A stretch of 54,621 bases of DNA from Streptomyces sp. Ru71. Its GTDB lineage: Bacteria > Actinomycetota > Actinomycetes > Streptomycetales > Streptomycetaceae. Below the pieces are notes generated by a model that had not been told where the DNA came from, ran no database searches, and saw only the letters and a list, made by a program, of their open reading frames with translations. How positions within the stretch are numbered: the stretch's first letter is position 1; the number at the start of each line of letters is the position of its first letter. Location: contig NZ_PQSS01000052.1 in assembly GCF_002920535.1 (NCBI RefSeq), forward strand, positions 1 through 54,621. The letters are read 5' to 3'. The position numbers and the translations under genes are program-made. Of the stretch, positions 17,565 to 26,086 are shown piece after piece.

Positions 17565-18896
17565 ATGCGAACCGTCACCACCCTCACCACCGCCGCCGCG
17601 ACCGCGGCGCTGCTGCTCGGCTGCGCGACCGGCCCGGCGGCCTCCCAGCCGGGCGCGGACGGCAAGCGGGTGCTGGTCTTCTCCAAGACGGCCGGTTTCC
17701 GCCACGACTCCATCCCGGACGGCGTCGCCGCCGTGAAGCAGCTCGGCGCGAGCGGTGGCTTCACCGTCGACGCCACAGAGGACGCAGGCGCGTTCACCCC
17801 GGGCAACCTGCGCCGGTACGACGCGGTGGTGTTCCTGTCCACGACCGGTGACGTCCTGGACGCCGCCCAGCAGAGCGCCTTCGAGGACTACGTCCACCAC
17901 GGCGGCGGCTACGTCGGCATCCACGCCGCCGCCGACACCGAGTACGACTGGGCGTTCTACGGCGGCCTGGCCGGCGCGTACTTCCAGTCGCACCCGGCGA
18001 TCCAGCCCGCCACCGTGAACGTGGAGGACCGCGCCCACCCGGCGACGGCCCACCTCGGGCCCACCTGGGACCGCACCGACGAGTGGTACAACTACCGCAC
18101 CAACCCCCGCGAGCGGGCGCACGTCCTCGCCTCGCTGGACGAGTCGTCGTACAGCGGCGGCACCATGAACGGCGACCATCCGATCGCCTGGTGCCAGGAG
18201 TACCAGGGCGGCCGTGCCTTCTACACCGGCGGCGGCCACACCAAGGAGTCCTACGCCGACCCCGCCTTCCGGCAGCACCTGCTGGGCGGCATCCGGTACG
18301 CCATCGGCGCCGCCCAGGCCGACTGCCGCCCGGAGAACGGCTACCGGCCGCTCTTCGACGGCACCTCCCTGGAGGGCTGGCGGCAGGCCGGGCCCGGCTC
18401 CTTCACCCTGTCCGACGACGGCACGCTCACCTCGTCCGGCGGGCTGGGCCTGCTCTGGTACGCGGGGCAGAGCTTCGGGTCGTACTCCCTGAAGCTCGAC
18501 TGGAAGGTGGCCGGCGACGACAACTCCGGTGTGTTCGTCGGCTTCCCGCCCTCGGACGACCCGTGGTCGGCCGTGAACAACGGCTACGAGGTCCAGATCG
18601 ACGCCACCGACGTCCCGGAGAAGACCACCGGGTCCGTCTACGGCTTCCAGTCCGCCGACCTGAACAAGCGCGACCGTGCGCTGAACCCGCCGGGGGAGTG
18701 GAACACCTACGAGATCCGGGTGCAGGGCGAGCGCCTGCGCGTCTGGCTCAACGGGGTGAAGATCAACGACTTCACCAACACCGATCCGGCCCGGAGCCTG
18801 AAGGACGGGCACATCGGCATCCAGAACCACGGAGCCGGTGACGAGGTGTCCTTCCGCGACATCCGGATCAAGGAACTGCCCGCCAAGGGCGACTGA
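17565..18896 (+). CDS. Secreted ThuA-DUF1080 fusion (3-keto-glycoside hydrolase/lyase type)
   Basis: A 443-residue protein with a signal peptide or lipobox-like start (ALLLGCATG). The ThuA trehalose-utilisation domain covers about residues 32-245 (VLVFSKTAGFRHDSIPDGV, HHGGGYVGIHAAADTEYDW). The DUF1080 domain (PF06439, concanavalin-like fold) follows at about 258-440 (LFDGTSLEGWRQ, NSGVFVGFP, NNGYEVQIDA). DUF1080 proteins include 3-keto-disaccharide hydrolases and 3-keto-glycoside lyases. With the upstream dehydrogenases this supports a keto-glycoside pathway with an extracytoplasmic arm. It follows the sugar dehydrogenase gene by 12 bases and is followed by a hairpin. Confidence 0.88.
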   Translation: MRTVTTLTTAAATAALLLGCATGPAASQPGADGKRVLVFSKTAGFRHDSIPDGVAAVKQLGASGGFTVDATEDAGAFTPGNLRRYDAVVFLSTTGDVLDAAQQSAFEDYVHHGGGYVGIHAAADTEYDWAFYGGLAGAYFQSHPAIQPATVNVEDRAHPATAHLGPTWDRTDEWYNYRTNPRERAHVLASLDESSYSGGTMNGDHPIAWCQEYQGGRAFYTGGGHTKESYADPAFRQHLLGGIRYAIGAAQADCRPENGYRPLFDGTSLEGWRQAGPGSFTLSDDGTLTSSGGLGLLWYAGQSFGSYSLKLDWKVAGDDNSGVFVGFPPSDDPWSAVNNGYEVQIDATDVPEKTTGSVYGFQSADLNKRDRALNPPGEWNTYEIRVQGERLRVWLNGVKINDFTNTDPARSLKDGHIGIQNHGAGDEVSFRDIRIKELPAKGD

Positions 18897-18900
18897 ACGG

Positions 18901-18934
18901 CGGCGGGCGGGGGACGCCGGACTCCCGCCCGCCG
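18901..18934 (+). terminator. Hairpin after the ThuA-DUF1080 gene
   Basis: CGGCGGGCGGG (18901-18911) pairs perfectly with CCCGCCCGCCG (18924-18934) across a 12-base loop, followed by TCTCTTCCCCC. It separates the keto-sugar genes from the ebo-type genes, so the long array may be two units with partial read-through. There is no true T-run, so termination may be incomplete. Confidence 0.6.
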
Positions 18935-18985
18935 TCTCTTCCCCCACCCCTTCCCCGGGGTTCGCACGCGACAAGGAGGCTGCCC

Positions 18986-20098
18986 ATGTCCGCGTCCCGT
19001 ACCGGAGTCTGGCTCATCGGCGCCCGCGGTTCGGTCGCCACCACGGTGGTGGCGGGCTGCGCCGCGCTGACGGCGGGCCTGCACCCGCCGACCGGGATGG
19101 TCACCGAGACCCCGGCGTTCGCCCCGGCCGGTCTGCCCGCACTGGGCTCCCTGGTCTTCGGTGGTCACGACACCGTCGACTGCCCGCTGCCCAAGCGGGC
19201 CGAGCACCTGGCCTCGGCCGGGGTGCTGCCGCACGGACTGCCGTCGGCCGTCGCCGCCGAAGTGGCCGCCGCCGACCGGGAGATCCGGCCCGGCGGACCC
19301 CTGCCCGGCGACACCAGGGACGCGGACGAGCTGATCGAGACGTTCGCGGCCGACCTCACCGGCTTCCTGCGCGGAAACGATCTGGCACGGGCGGTCGTGG
19401 TGAACGTCGCCTCCACCGAACCGGCCCCCGCCGACGGCGAGTTGCCGCCCAGCTCCCTCTACGCGGCCGCCGCCCTGCGCGCCGGCTGCCCCTACGTCAA
19501 CTTCACCCCCTCCACCGGACTGCACCACCCCGCGCTGGCGGCTTCGGCCGCGGCGAGCGGACTGCCGTACGCCGGACGCGACGGCAAGACCGGGCAGACC
19601 CTGCTGCGGTCCGTGCTCGGGCCGATGTTCGCCCAGCGCTCGCTCACCGTGCGGGCCTGGTCCGGCACCAACCTGCTCGGCGGCGGCGACGGCGCCGCCC
19701 TCGCCGACCCGGCCGCCGCGGCCGCCAAGAACGCGGGCAAGGAACGCGTCCTCACCGACACCCTCGGCGCCGTCCCCGAGGGCGAGGTGCACATCGACGA
19801 CGTACCGGCCCTCGGCGACTTCAAGACCGCCTGGGACCACGTCGCCTTCGACGGCTTCCTCGGCGCCCGCATGGTCCTGCAGACCATCTGGCAGGGCTGC
19901 GACTCCGCCCTCGCCGCCCCCCTCGTCCTCGACCTGGCCCGGCTGACCGCCCGCGCCCACGAGGCGGGCCTGGCCGGCCCGCTCACCGAACTCGGCTTCT
20001 ACTTCAAGGACCCGGTCGGGGACGGCCCGGCCGCCCTCGGGGAGCAGTACGCGGCCCTGCTGCGGTTCGCCGGGCGGCTGAGCGGGGGACAGCGGTGA
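18986..20098 (+). CDS. Inositol-3-phosphate synthase-like sugar phosphate cyclase
   Basis: A 370-residue member of the myo-inositol-1-phosphate synthase family, which cyclises glucose 6-phosphate with bound NAD. It opens with the Rossmann motif VWLIGARGSVATTVVAG and has NFTPSTGLHHP, the family block GRDGKTGQTLLRSVL, NLLGGGDGAALAD and DFKTAWDHVAFDGFLG with the second conserved lysine. The ATG has AAGGAGG 7 bases upstream. Its stop overlaps the next gene (GTGA). It is the first gene of an ebo-type cluster and occupies the role that EboD, a dehydroquinate-synthase-like cyclase, has in other ebo clusters. The product may feed the UbiA-type enzyme or the TIM barrels. Confidence 0.88.
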   Translation: MSASRTGVWLIGARGSVATTVVAGCAALTAGLHPPTGMVTETPAFAPAGLPALGSLVFGGHDTVDCPLPKRAEHLASAGVLPHGLPSAVAAEVAAADREIRPGGPLPGDTRDADELIETFAADLTGFLRGNDLARAVVVNVASTEPAPADGELPPSSLYAAAALRAGCPYVNFTPSTGLHHPALAASAAASGLPYAGRDGKTGQTLLRSVLGPMFAQRSLTVRAWSGTNLLGGGDGAALADPAAAAAKNAGKERVLTDTLGAVPEGEVHIDDVPALGDFKTAWDHVAFDGFLGARMVLQTIWQGCDSALAAPLVLDLARLTARAHEAGLAGPLTELGFYFKDPVGDGPAALGEQYAALLRFAGRLSGGQR

Positions 20099-21213
20099 GC
20101 CCCCGGCTGCGCGCCTGGGCCGAGCTGCTGCGGCTGCCCGCCCTGTGCACGGTCCCCGGCGACGTCCTGGCGGGGGCCGCGGCCACCGCCGTACGGCCCG
20201 ACCGGCGCACCCTCCTGGCCGTCGGCGCCTCCGTGTGCCTGTACGAGGCAGGCATGGTCCTCAACGACTGGGCGGACCGCGCCGAGGACGCCGTGGACCG
20301 CCCGCACCGGCCGCTCCCGTCCGGCCGCGTCCGCCCCGCCGCGGCCCTCACGGCGGCCGGTGCGCTCACGGCGGCCGGCCTGGGCCTCGCGGCCCGCGCC
20401 GGCCGCCCCGCCCTCACCGTCGCCGCCCCGCTCGCGGCCACCGTCTGGGCCTACGACCTCGCCCTGAAACACACCCCGGCCGGCCCCGTGGCCATGGCGG
20501 CGGCCCGCGGACTCGACCTGCTGCTCGGTGCCGCCGCCACCGCCGGCCGTACCCGCGCCGCCGTGCCGTCGGCGGCCCTGCTCGCCACCCACACCCTCGC
20601 CGTCACGACGGTCTCCCGCACGGAGACCCGCGGCGGCTCCACCGCGGCCCCCCTGGCCGCCCTGGCCACCACCGCCCTGCTCGCCCACCGACTCCCGGCA
20701 GCCCGCGGCGACGCAGCCACCCGCGGACTGCCGGGCCCCACGCAGGCCTCCGGCACCGGACAGCACTCGACCGCCGCCCTCGGCGCGGCGGGGCAGGCCG
20801 GGGCGGCGGGGCGTGCCACGGCTGCCGGAGCTCTCGCCGCGGCAGTCCATGCCAGGGCGGCCCTGCTTGCCAAGGGCGCCGAGGCACCCGCCGTGGCGGA
20901 GCCCGCCGCCGGGTTGCGGCCCGCCGCCGCGACCGCCGCCCCCGGCCCTGCCCGCCACGCCCCGCGCCTCGGCGAGGCCCTGGTCCCCGCCCTCGCCGCC
21001 CTCTACGCCGCCACCGCCGTCCGCCCCTACACCCACGCCGCCCTCAACCCCTCACCGGCGCTCACCCAGCGCGCCGTCGGCGCCGGCATCCGGGCCACCG
21101 TCCCGCTCCAGGCCGCACTCGCCGCCCGCTCCGGCGCCCGGGCCGGCGCGCTGCTGGTCGCCGCCCTCGCACCCCTGGGCGCCCGCCTGGCGAGGAAGGT
21201 GAGCATCACATGA
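20095..21213 (+). CDS. eboC: EboC-like UbiA-family prenyltransferase
   Basis: A 372-residue integral membrane protein of the UbiA family (the SCO3242-type group). The first Asp-rich site is NDWADRAEDAVDRPHRPLP. The second region YDLALKHTPAGPVAMAAARG ends in LDLLLGAAAT, lacking a full DxxxD. UbiA enzymes transfer prenyl groups to aromatic or polar acceptors in the membrane. Residues about 200-300 form an Ala/Gly-rich stretch with no membrane character that looks inserted between helices. It is coupled by GTGA upstream and ATGA downstream. The ebo assignment rests on the neighbours EboA, EboB, EboE and EboF. Confidence 0.8.
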   Translation: MSPRLRAWAELLRLPALCTVPGDVLAGAAATAVRPDRRTLLAVGASVCLYEAGMVLNDWADRAEDAVDRPHRPLPSGRVRPAAALTAAGALTAAGLGLAARAGRPALTVAAPLAATVWAYDLALKHTPAGPVAMAAARGLDLLLGAAATAGRTRAAVPSAALLATHTLAVTTVSRTETRGGSTAAPLAALATTALLAHRLPAARGDAATRGLPGPTQASGTGQHSTAALGAAGQAGAAGRATAAGALAAAVHARAALLAKGAEAPAVAEPAAGLRPAAATAAPGPARHAPRLGEALVPALAALYAATAVRPYTHAALNPSPALTQRAVGAGIRATVPLQAALAARSGARAGALLVAALAPLGARLARKVSIT

Positions 21214-22058
21214 GCCTGAGCTTCGGCTACGGCACCAACGGCCTCGCCGACCTGCGCCTGGACGACGCCCTCGCCCTGCTGGCCGACCTCGGCTACGACG
21301 GCGTGGGTCTCACCCTCGACCACATGCACCTCGACCCGCTGGCCCCCGACTGCGCCCGGCGCACGTCCGCGATCGCCCGGCGCCTGTCCGCGCTGGGCCT
21401 GACGGTCACCGTCGAGACCGGCGCCCGCTACGTCCTCGACCCGCGCCGCAAGCACGGCCCGTCCCTGCTCGACGCCGACCCCGACGACCGTGCCCGCCGC
21501 ACCGACCTGCTGCTGCGCGCCGTACGGATCGCCGCCGACCTCGGCGCGCACGCCGTGCACTGCTTCAGCGGCGTCACACCGGCCGGCACCGACGAGGACA
21601 CCGCATGGAAGCGGCTCGCCGAGGCCCTGGCGCCCGTGCTGGACGCGGCCGGCGCCGCCGGCGTCCCGCTCGCCGTGGAACCCGAACCCGGCCACCTGCT
21701 GGCCACGCTCGACGACTTCCACCGCCTGCGCCGCGCCCTCGGCGACCCCGAACCCCTCGGCCTCACCCTCGACATCGGCCACTGCCAGTGCCTGGAGCCG
21801 CTGCCGCCCGCCGACTGCGTCCGGGCCGCCGCCCCCTGGCTGCGGCACGTGCAGATCGAGGACATGCGCCGCGGCGTGCACGAGCACCTCCCCCTCGGCG
21901 ACGGCGAGATCGACTTCCCACCCGTCCTCGCCGCCCTCGCCGGCACCGGCTACCAGGGCCTCACCGTCGTCGAACTGCCCCGCCACTCCCACGCCGGCCC
22001 CCACTTCGCCGCCCTCTCCCTGCCCTTCCTCCGGCACGCACAGGAGAGCACCACATGA
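21210..22058 (+). CDS. Sugar phosphate isomerase/epimerase-type TIM barrel protein in the ebo cluster
   Basis: A 282-residue AP endonuclease 2-like barrel. Key parts are FGYGTNGLADLRLDDALAL, LAVEPEPGHLL (metal Glu), LTLDIGHCQCLEP (Asp/His), RHVQIEDMRRGVHEHLPLG and VVELPRHSHAG (final Glu). These ligands match the xylose-isomerase-like metal site. It overlaps EboC and EboA by four bases each, so it is a stoichiometric part of the cluster. A substrate related to inositol phosphate or its keto form would fit the cyclase two genes upstream, but this is inference. Confidence 0.85.
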   Translation: MSLSFGYGTNGLADLRLDDALALLADLGYDGVGLTLDHMHLDPLAPDCARRTSAIARRLSALGLTVTVETGARYVLDPRRKHGPSLLDADPDDRARRTDLLLRAVRIAADLGAHAVHCFSGVTPAGTDEDTAWKRLAEALAPVLDAAGAAGVPLAVEPEPGHLLATLDDFHRLRRALGDPEPLGLTLDIGHCQCLEPLPPADCVRAAAPWLRHVQIEDMRRGVHEHLPLGDGEIDFPPVLAALAGTGYQGLTVVELPRHSHAGPHFAALSLPFLRHAQESTT

Positions 22059-22657
22059 CCCACCTACCCGTGGACGACCTGCGCGAGCGCCTCCCCGGCG
22101 CCGCGCGCGCCTGGCTCGACCAGGCCCTGGACGAGGCCGCCGCGCACCCCGGCGCGCACGGACCGATCTCCGTGTGGGAGCTGCGCCTGGCCGAGGCCGG
22201 CCGGCGCTGCGGCCCCGAGCACGCGGCGGCCGCCCGCGCCCTCATCCTCGACGCGGCCCGCCCCGACCCGGACACCCTGACCCGCGTCTACGTCCAGGGC
22301 ACCGCCGAGGAACGCCTCGCCGTGCTGCGCGCGCTGCCCCGGCTCGTGCCCGGGCCACAGGCCGTGGCGCTGGTCGAGGACGCGCTGCGCACCAACGACA
22401 CCCGGCTGCTGGCCGCCGCCGTCGGTCCGTACGCCGCCCGCCACCTCGATCAGCACGGCTGGCGGCACGCCGTACTGAAGTGCCTGTTCACCGGTGTGCC
22501 CGTGGACGCGGTCGCCGACCTGGACCGCCGGGCCCGCGGCGACGCCGAACTCGCCCGCATGCTGGGAGACTTCGCCGCCGAACGCACCGCCGCCGGCCGC
22601 TGCGTACCCGACGACCTGCGCCGCGTGCTCGCCCTGACCGAGGAGGGGGATCAGTGA
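22055..22657 (+). CDS. eboA: EboA domain-containing protein
   Basis: A 200-residue soluble helical protein with an EboA-type layout: a helical repeat region (WELRLAEAGRRCG, ALILDAARPDPDTLTRVYVQ) and the conserved end NDTRLLAAAVGPYAARHLDQ then HAVLKCLFTGVPVDAV. The molecular role of EboA is unknown. In cyanobacteria the ebo genes are needed for moving the scytonemin monomer to the periplasm. ATGA overlap with the upstream barrel gene and one-base overlap with EboB show tight coupling. Confidence 0.82.
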   Translation: MTHLPVDDLRERLPGAARAWLDQALDEAAAHPGAHGPISVWELRLAEAGRRCGPEHAAAARALILDAARPDPDTLTRVYVQGTAEERLAVLRALPRLVPGPQAVALVEDALRTNDTRLLAAAVGPYAARHLDQHGWRHAVLKCLFTGVPVDAVADLDRRARGDAELARMLGDFAAERTAAGRCVPDDLRRVLALTEEGDQ

Positions 22658-23505
22658 TGCGCATCTTGGACCCGCACATCCACATGACGTCCCGCACCAC
22701 CGACGACTACGCGGCCATGCACGCCGCCGGGGTGCGCGCCGTCGTCGAGCCCGCCTTCTGGCTGGGCCAGCCCCGCACCGCGCCCGCCACCTTCTACGAC
22801 TACTTCGACTCCCTGCTCGGCTGGGAGCCGTTCCGCGCCGCCCAGTACGGCATCGCCCACCACTGCACGATCGCCCTCAACCCGAAGGAGGCCAACGACC
22901 CGCGCTGCCTGCCCGTCCTCGACGAACTGCCGCGCTACCTCGTCAAGGACCGCGTGGTCGCCGTCGGCGAGATCGGCTACGACTCCATGACACCCGCCGA
23001 GGACAAGGCCCTGGCCGCCCAGCTCCAGCTCGCCGCCGACCACGGCCTGCCCGTGCTGGTGCACACCCCGCACCGCGACAAGCTCGCGGGACTGCGCCGC
23101 ACCCTCGACGCCGTGCGCGAGTCGGCGCTGGAGCCGGAGCGGGTGCTGGTCGACCACCTCAACGAGACCACGGTGAAGGAGGCCAAGGACAGCGGCTGCT
23201 GGCTGGGCTTCTCCGTCTACCCGGACACCAAGATGGACGAGGCCCGCATGGTCGCCGTCCTGCGCACCTACGGCCCCGAGCGGGTGCTGGTGAACTCGGC
23301 CGCCGACTGGGGACGCAGCGACCCCCTCAAGACCCGCAAGGTCGCCGACCTGATGCTGGCGCAAGGGTTCACCGAGGACGACGTCGACCGGGTGCTGTGG
23401 CGCAACCCGGTCGAGTTCTACGGCTTGAGCGGCCGCCTCGACCTCGACGTCACCGCCACCGGCCCCACCCATGAGGGCAACTCCGTGCTGCGCGGCGGGG
23501 AGTGA
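22657..23505 (+). CDS. eboB: EboB-like TatD-family metal-dependent hydrolase
   Basis: A 282-residue amidohydrolase-superfamily barrel. Likely metal ligands are His/His in DPHIHM, Glu in VGEIGYDSM, His in VLVHTPHRD, His in VDHLNE and Asp in NSAADWG. TatD proteins act on nucleic acids or phosphoesters; the ebo-associated branch has no established substrate. I chose the ATG at 22657, which overlaps the EboA stop by one base and has GAGGAGGGG upstream; an in-frame GTG at 22654 is the alternative. It sits between EboA and EboE in a coupled array. Confidence 0.83.
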   Translation: MRILDPHIHMTSRTTDDYAAMHAAGVRAVVEPAFWLGQPRTAPATFYDYFDSLLGWEPFRAAQYGIAHHCTIALNPKEANDPRCLPVLDELPRYLVKDRVVAVGEIGYDSMTPAEDKALAAQLQLAADHGLPVLVHTPHRDKLAGLRRTLDAVRESALEPERVLVDHLNETTVKEAKDSGCWLGFSVYPDTKMDEARMVAVLRTYGPERVLVNSAADWGRSDPLKTRKVADLMLAQGFTEDDVDRVLWRNPVEFYGLSGRLDLDVTATGPTHEGNSVLRGGE

Positions 23506-23510
23506 CGCCG

Positions 23511-24671
23511 ATGCGCTTCCGCCACCCCGACGGATCCACGATCCACCTCGCCTACTGCACCAACGTCCACCCCGCCGAGACCCTCGACGGCGTCCTCGCC
23601 CAGCTGCGGGACCACTGCGAGCCGGTGCGCCGCCGCCTGGGCCGCGACCGCCTCGGCATCGGCCTGTGGCTCGCCCACGACGCCGCCCGCGCCCTGGCCG
23701 CCGACCCGGCCGCGCTGCGCGCCCTGCGCGACGAACTCGACCGGCGCGGCCTGGAGGTCGTCACCCTCAACGGCTTCCCCTACGAGGGGTTCGGCGCCGA
23801 GGAGGTCAAGTACCGGGTGTACCGCCCCGACTGGTCGGACCCGGAGCGCCTGGACCACACCACCGCCCTCGCCCGCATCCTCACCGCCCTGCTCCCGGAC
23901 GACGTCACCGAGGGCAGCATCTCCACGCTGCCGCTGGCCTGGCGCACCAGAGCGGACGCCCACCGGGCCACGGACGCGCTGCGTGTCCTGGCCGAACGCC
24001 TCGACGCTCTGGAGGAGCTGACCGGCCGCAGCGTGCGGATCGGCCTCGAACCGGAGCCCGGATGTGTCGTCGAGACCACCGGTGACGCCCTCGCCCCGCT
24101 CGCCGCGATCGGGCACCCCCGCATCGGCGTGTGCGTGGACACGTGCCACCTCGCCACCTCGTTCGAGGACCCGGACACCGCCCTGGACGCACTCACCGCC
24201 GCCGGCGTCCCCGTCGTCAAGACCCAGCTGTCCGCGGCCCTGCACGCCGAGCAGCCGCACCTGCCCGAGGTCCGCGACGCGCTGGCCGCCTTCGCCGAAC
24301 CCCGCTTCCTGCACCAGACCCGCACCATGACCACGACGGGCCTGCGCGGCACCGACGACCTCGACGAGGCCGTGACCGGCGGCACCCTGCCCGACGCCAC
24401 GCCCTGGCGGGCCCACTTCCACGTGCCGCTGCACGCCGACCCCGCCCCGCCGCTGACCTCCACCCTGCCCGTCCTGAAGGCCGCCCTGGCCCGGCTGGCC
24501 GGCGGACCGCGCCCGCTCACCCGCCACCTGGAGGTCGAGACCTACACCTGGCAGGCCCTGCCGCCCGAGCTGCGCCCCCGCACCCGCGACCGGCTCGTGG
24601 AGGGCATCGCCGCCGAACTCACCCTGGCCCGCGACCTGCTGACCGACCTCGGCCTGAAGGAGCTGCCATGA
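23511..24671 (+). CDS. eboE: EboE-like TIM barrel protein (metabolite traffic protein)
   Basis: A 386-residue xylose-isomerase-like barrel of the EboE family. It begins with STIHLAYCTNVHPAETLDGV, a strong EboE signature, followed by TLNGFPYEGFGAEEVKYRVY, ISTLPLAWR, GLEPEPGCVVETTGD and VCVDTCHLATSFED. The closing part HFHVPLHAD and HLEVETYTWQALP completes the family pattern. I chose the ATG at 23511 for the GGGGAG 8 bases upstream; the GTG at 23502 overlapping the EboB stop is possible. Its biochemical function is unknown. ATGA overlap with EboF. Confidence 0.85.
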   Translation: MRFRHPDGSTIHLAYCTNVHPAETLDGVLAQLRDHCEPVRRRLGRDRLGIGLWLAHDAARALAADPAALRALRDELDRRGLEVVTLNGFPYEGFGAEEVKYRVYRPDWSDPERLDHTTALARILTALLPDDVTEGSISTLPLAWRTRADAHRATDALRVLAERLDALEELTGRSVRIGLEPEPGCVVETTGDALAPLAAIGHPRIGVCVDTCHLATSFEDPDTALDALTAAGVPVVKTQLSAALHAEQPHLPEVRDALAAFAEPRFLHQTRTMTTTGLRGTDDLDEAVTGGTLPDATPWRAHFHVPLHADPAPPLTSTLPVLKAALARLAGGPRPLTRHLEVETYTWQALPPELRPRTRDRLVEGIAAELTLARDLLTDLGLKELP

Positions 24672-26086
24672 GCACCGCCGAGCCGACCCCCCTCCTCGTC
24701 CTGGACGTCGTCGGCCTCACCCCGCGCCTGCTGGAGCACATGCCCCGCCTGCGAGCGCTCGCCGAGGCCGGCTCCCGTGCCCCCCTGGACACCGTCCTGC
24801 CCGCCGTCACCTGCTCCGTCCAGGCCACCTTCCTCACCGGCGCCCACCCCGCCGGGCACGGCATCGTCGGCAACGGCTGGTACTTCCGCGACCTCGGCGA
24901 CGTCCTGCTGTGGCGCCAGCACAACGCCCTGATCGAGGGCGACAAGGTGTGGGACGCCGCCCGCCGCGCCCACCCCGGCTACACGGTCGCCAACGTGTGC
25001 TGGTGGTACGCCATGGGCGCCGACACCGACTGGACGGTCACCCCCCGCCCGGTCTACTACGCCGACGGCCGCAAGGAACCCGACTGCTATACCTGGCCCC
25101 CGGCCCTGCACGACGAACTCACCGAGCGGTTCGGCACCTTCCCCCTCTTCCACTACTGGGGCCCGACCGCCGACCTCACCTCCAGCCGCTGGATCATCGA
25201 CGCCACCCGGCACCTCAACCGCACCCGACGGCCCGACCTGACGCTCTGTTACCTGCCCCACCTCGACTACGACCTCCAGCGCCACGGCCCCGACGACCCG
25301 CGCTCCCACCGCGCCGCCGCCGAGCTGGACGCCGCCCTCGCCCCGCTGCTGGACGACGCCCGCGATGAGGGCCGCACCGTGCTCGCCCTGTCGGAGTACG
25401 GCATCACGTCCGTGCGCCGCCCCGTGGACATCAACCGGGCCCTGCGCCGCGCCGGACTGCTCCAGGTGCACACCCAGGACGGCATGGAGTACCTCGACCC
25501 GATGGCCTCCCGCGCCTTCGCCGTCGCCGACCACCAGATCGCCCACGTCTACGTCCGCCGCCCCGAGGACCTGGCCGCCACCCGCGCCGCCCTCGACGGC
25601 CTGCCCGGCGTCGCCCAGCTGCTCGACGACGAGGGCAAGAAGGCCCACCACCTGGACCACCCCCGCGCCGGCGAACTCGTCGCCGTCGCCGAGGAGGAGG
25701 CCTGGTTCACGTATTACTACTGGCTCGACGACGCCCGCGCCCCCGACTTCGCGCGGCTCGTCGACATCCACCGCAAACCCGGCTACGACCCGGCCGAGCT
25801 GTTCATGGACCCGCTCGACCCGTATGTGCGACTGCGCGCGGCCGGCGCCCTGGCCCGCAAGAAACTCGGCATGCGCTACCGCATGGCGGTGGTGCCCCTC
25901 GACCCGGCACCCGTGCGCGGCAGCCACGGCCGCCTCCCCACGAGCGACGACGACGGTCCGCTCCTTGTGTGCTCCACCCCCCGCGCCGTCGGTGACCGTG
26001 TCGCGGCCACCGACGTGAAGTCCCTCCTGCTCCACCTCGCCGGTCTGGACGGACCGGCGCACACTGGCGAAGAGAGGCACCCGTGA
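24668..26086 (+). CDS. EboF-like alkaline phosphatase-superfamily (nucleotide pyrophosphatase-type) enzyme
   Basis: A 472-residue phosphodiesterase/phosphatase fold. The nucleophile region is PAVTCSVQATFLTGAHPAGH with the catalytic Thr, followed by GIVGNGWYFRD. Metal ligands are recognisable in YLPHLDYDLQRHG, ALSEYGIT, VADHQIAHVYV and HGRLPTSDDDGPLL. No signal peptide is visible, so it appears cytoplasmic. Type-I nucleotide pyrophosphatase relatives are regular members of ebo clusters. It would cleave a phosphoester or phosphodiester intermediate; the substrate is not deducible. GTGA overlap with the next gene. Confidence 0.83.
   Translation: MSTAEPTPLLVLDVVGLTPRLLEHMPRLRALAEAGSRAPLDTVLPAVTCSVQATFLTGAHPAGHGIVGNGWYFRDLGDVLLWRQHNALIEGDKVWDAARRAHPGYTVANVCWWYAMGADTDWTVTPRPVYYADGRKEPDCYTWPPALHDELTERFGTFPLFHYWGPTADLTSSRWIIDATRHLNRTRRPDLTLCYLPHLDYDLQRHGPDDPRSHRAAAELDAALAPLLDDARDEGRTVLALSEYGITSVRRPVDINRALRRAGLLQVHTQDGMEYLDPMASRAFAVADHQIAHVYVRRPEDLAATRAALDGLPGVAQLLDDEGKKAHHLDHPRAGELVAVAEEEAWFTYYYWLDDARAPDFARLVDIHRKPGYDPAELFMDPLDPYVRLRAAGALARKKLGMRYRMAVVPLDPAPVRGSHGRLPTSDDDGPLLVCSTPRAVGDRVAATDVKSLLLHLAGLDGPAHTGEERHP

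Noticed and set aside
15111..18974. A 1287-codon open frame on the minus strand opposite the sugar dehydrogenase and ThuA-DUF1080 genes
   Set aside because: It is the complementary frame of two well-supported secreted enzymes; composition is typical GC shadow (Val, Gly, Ala, Arg).
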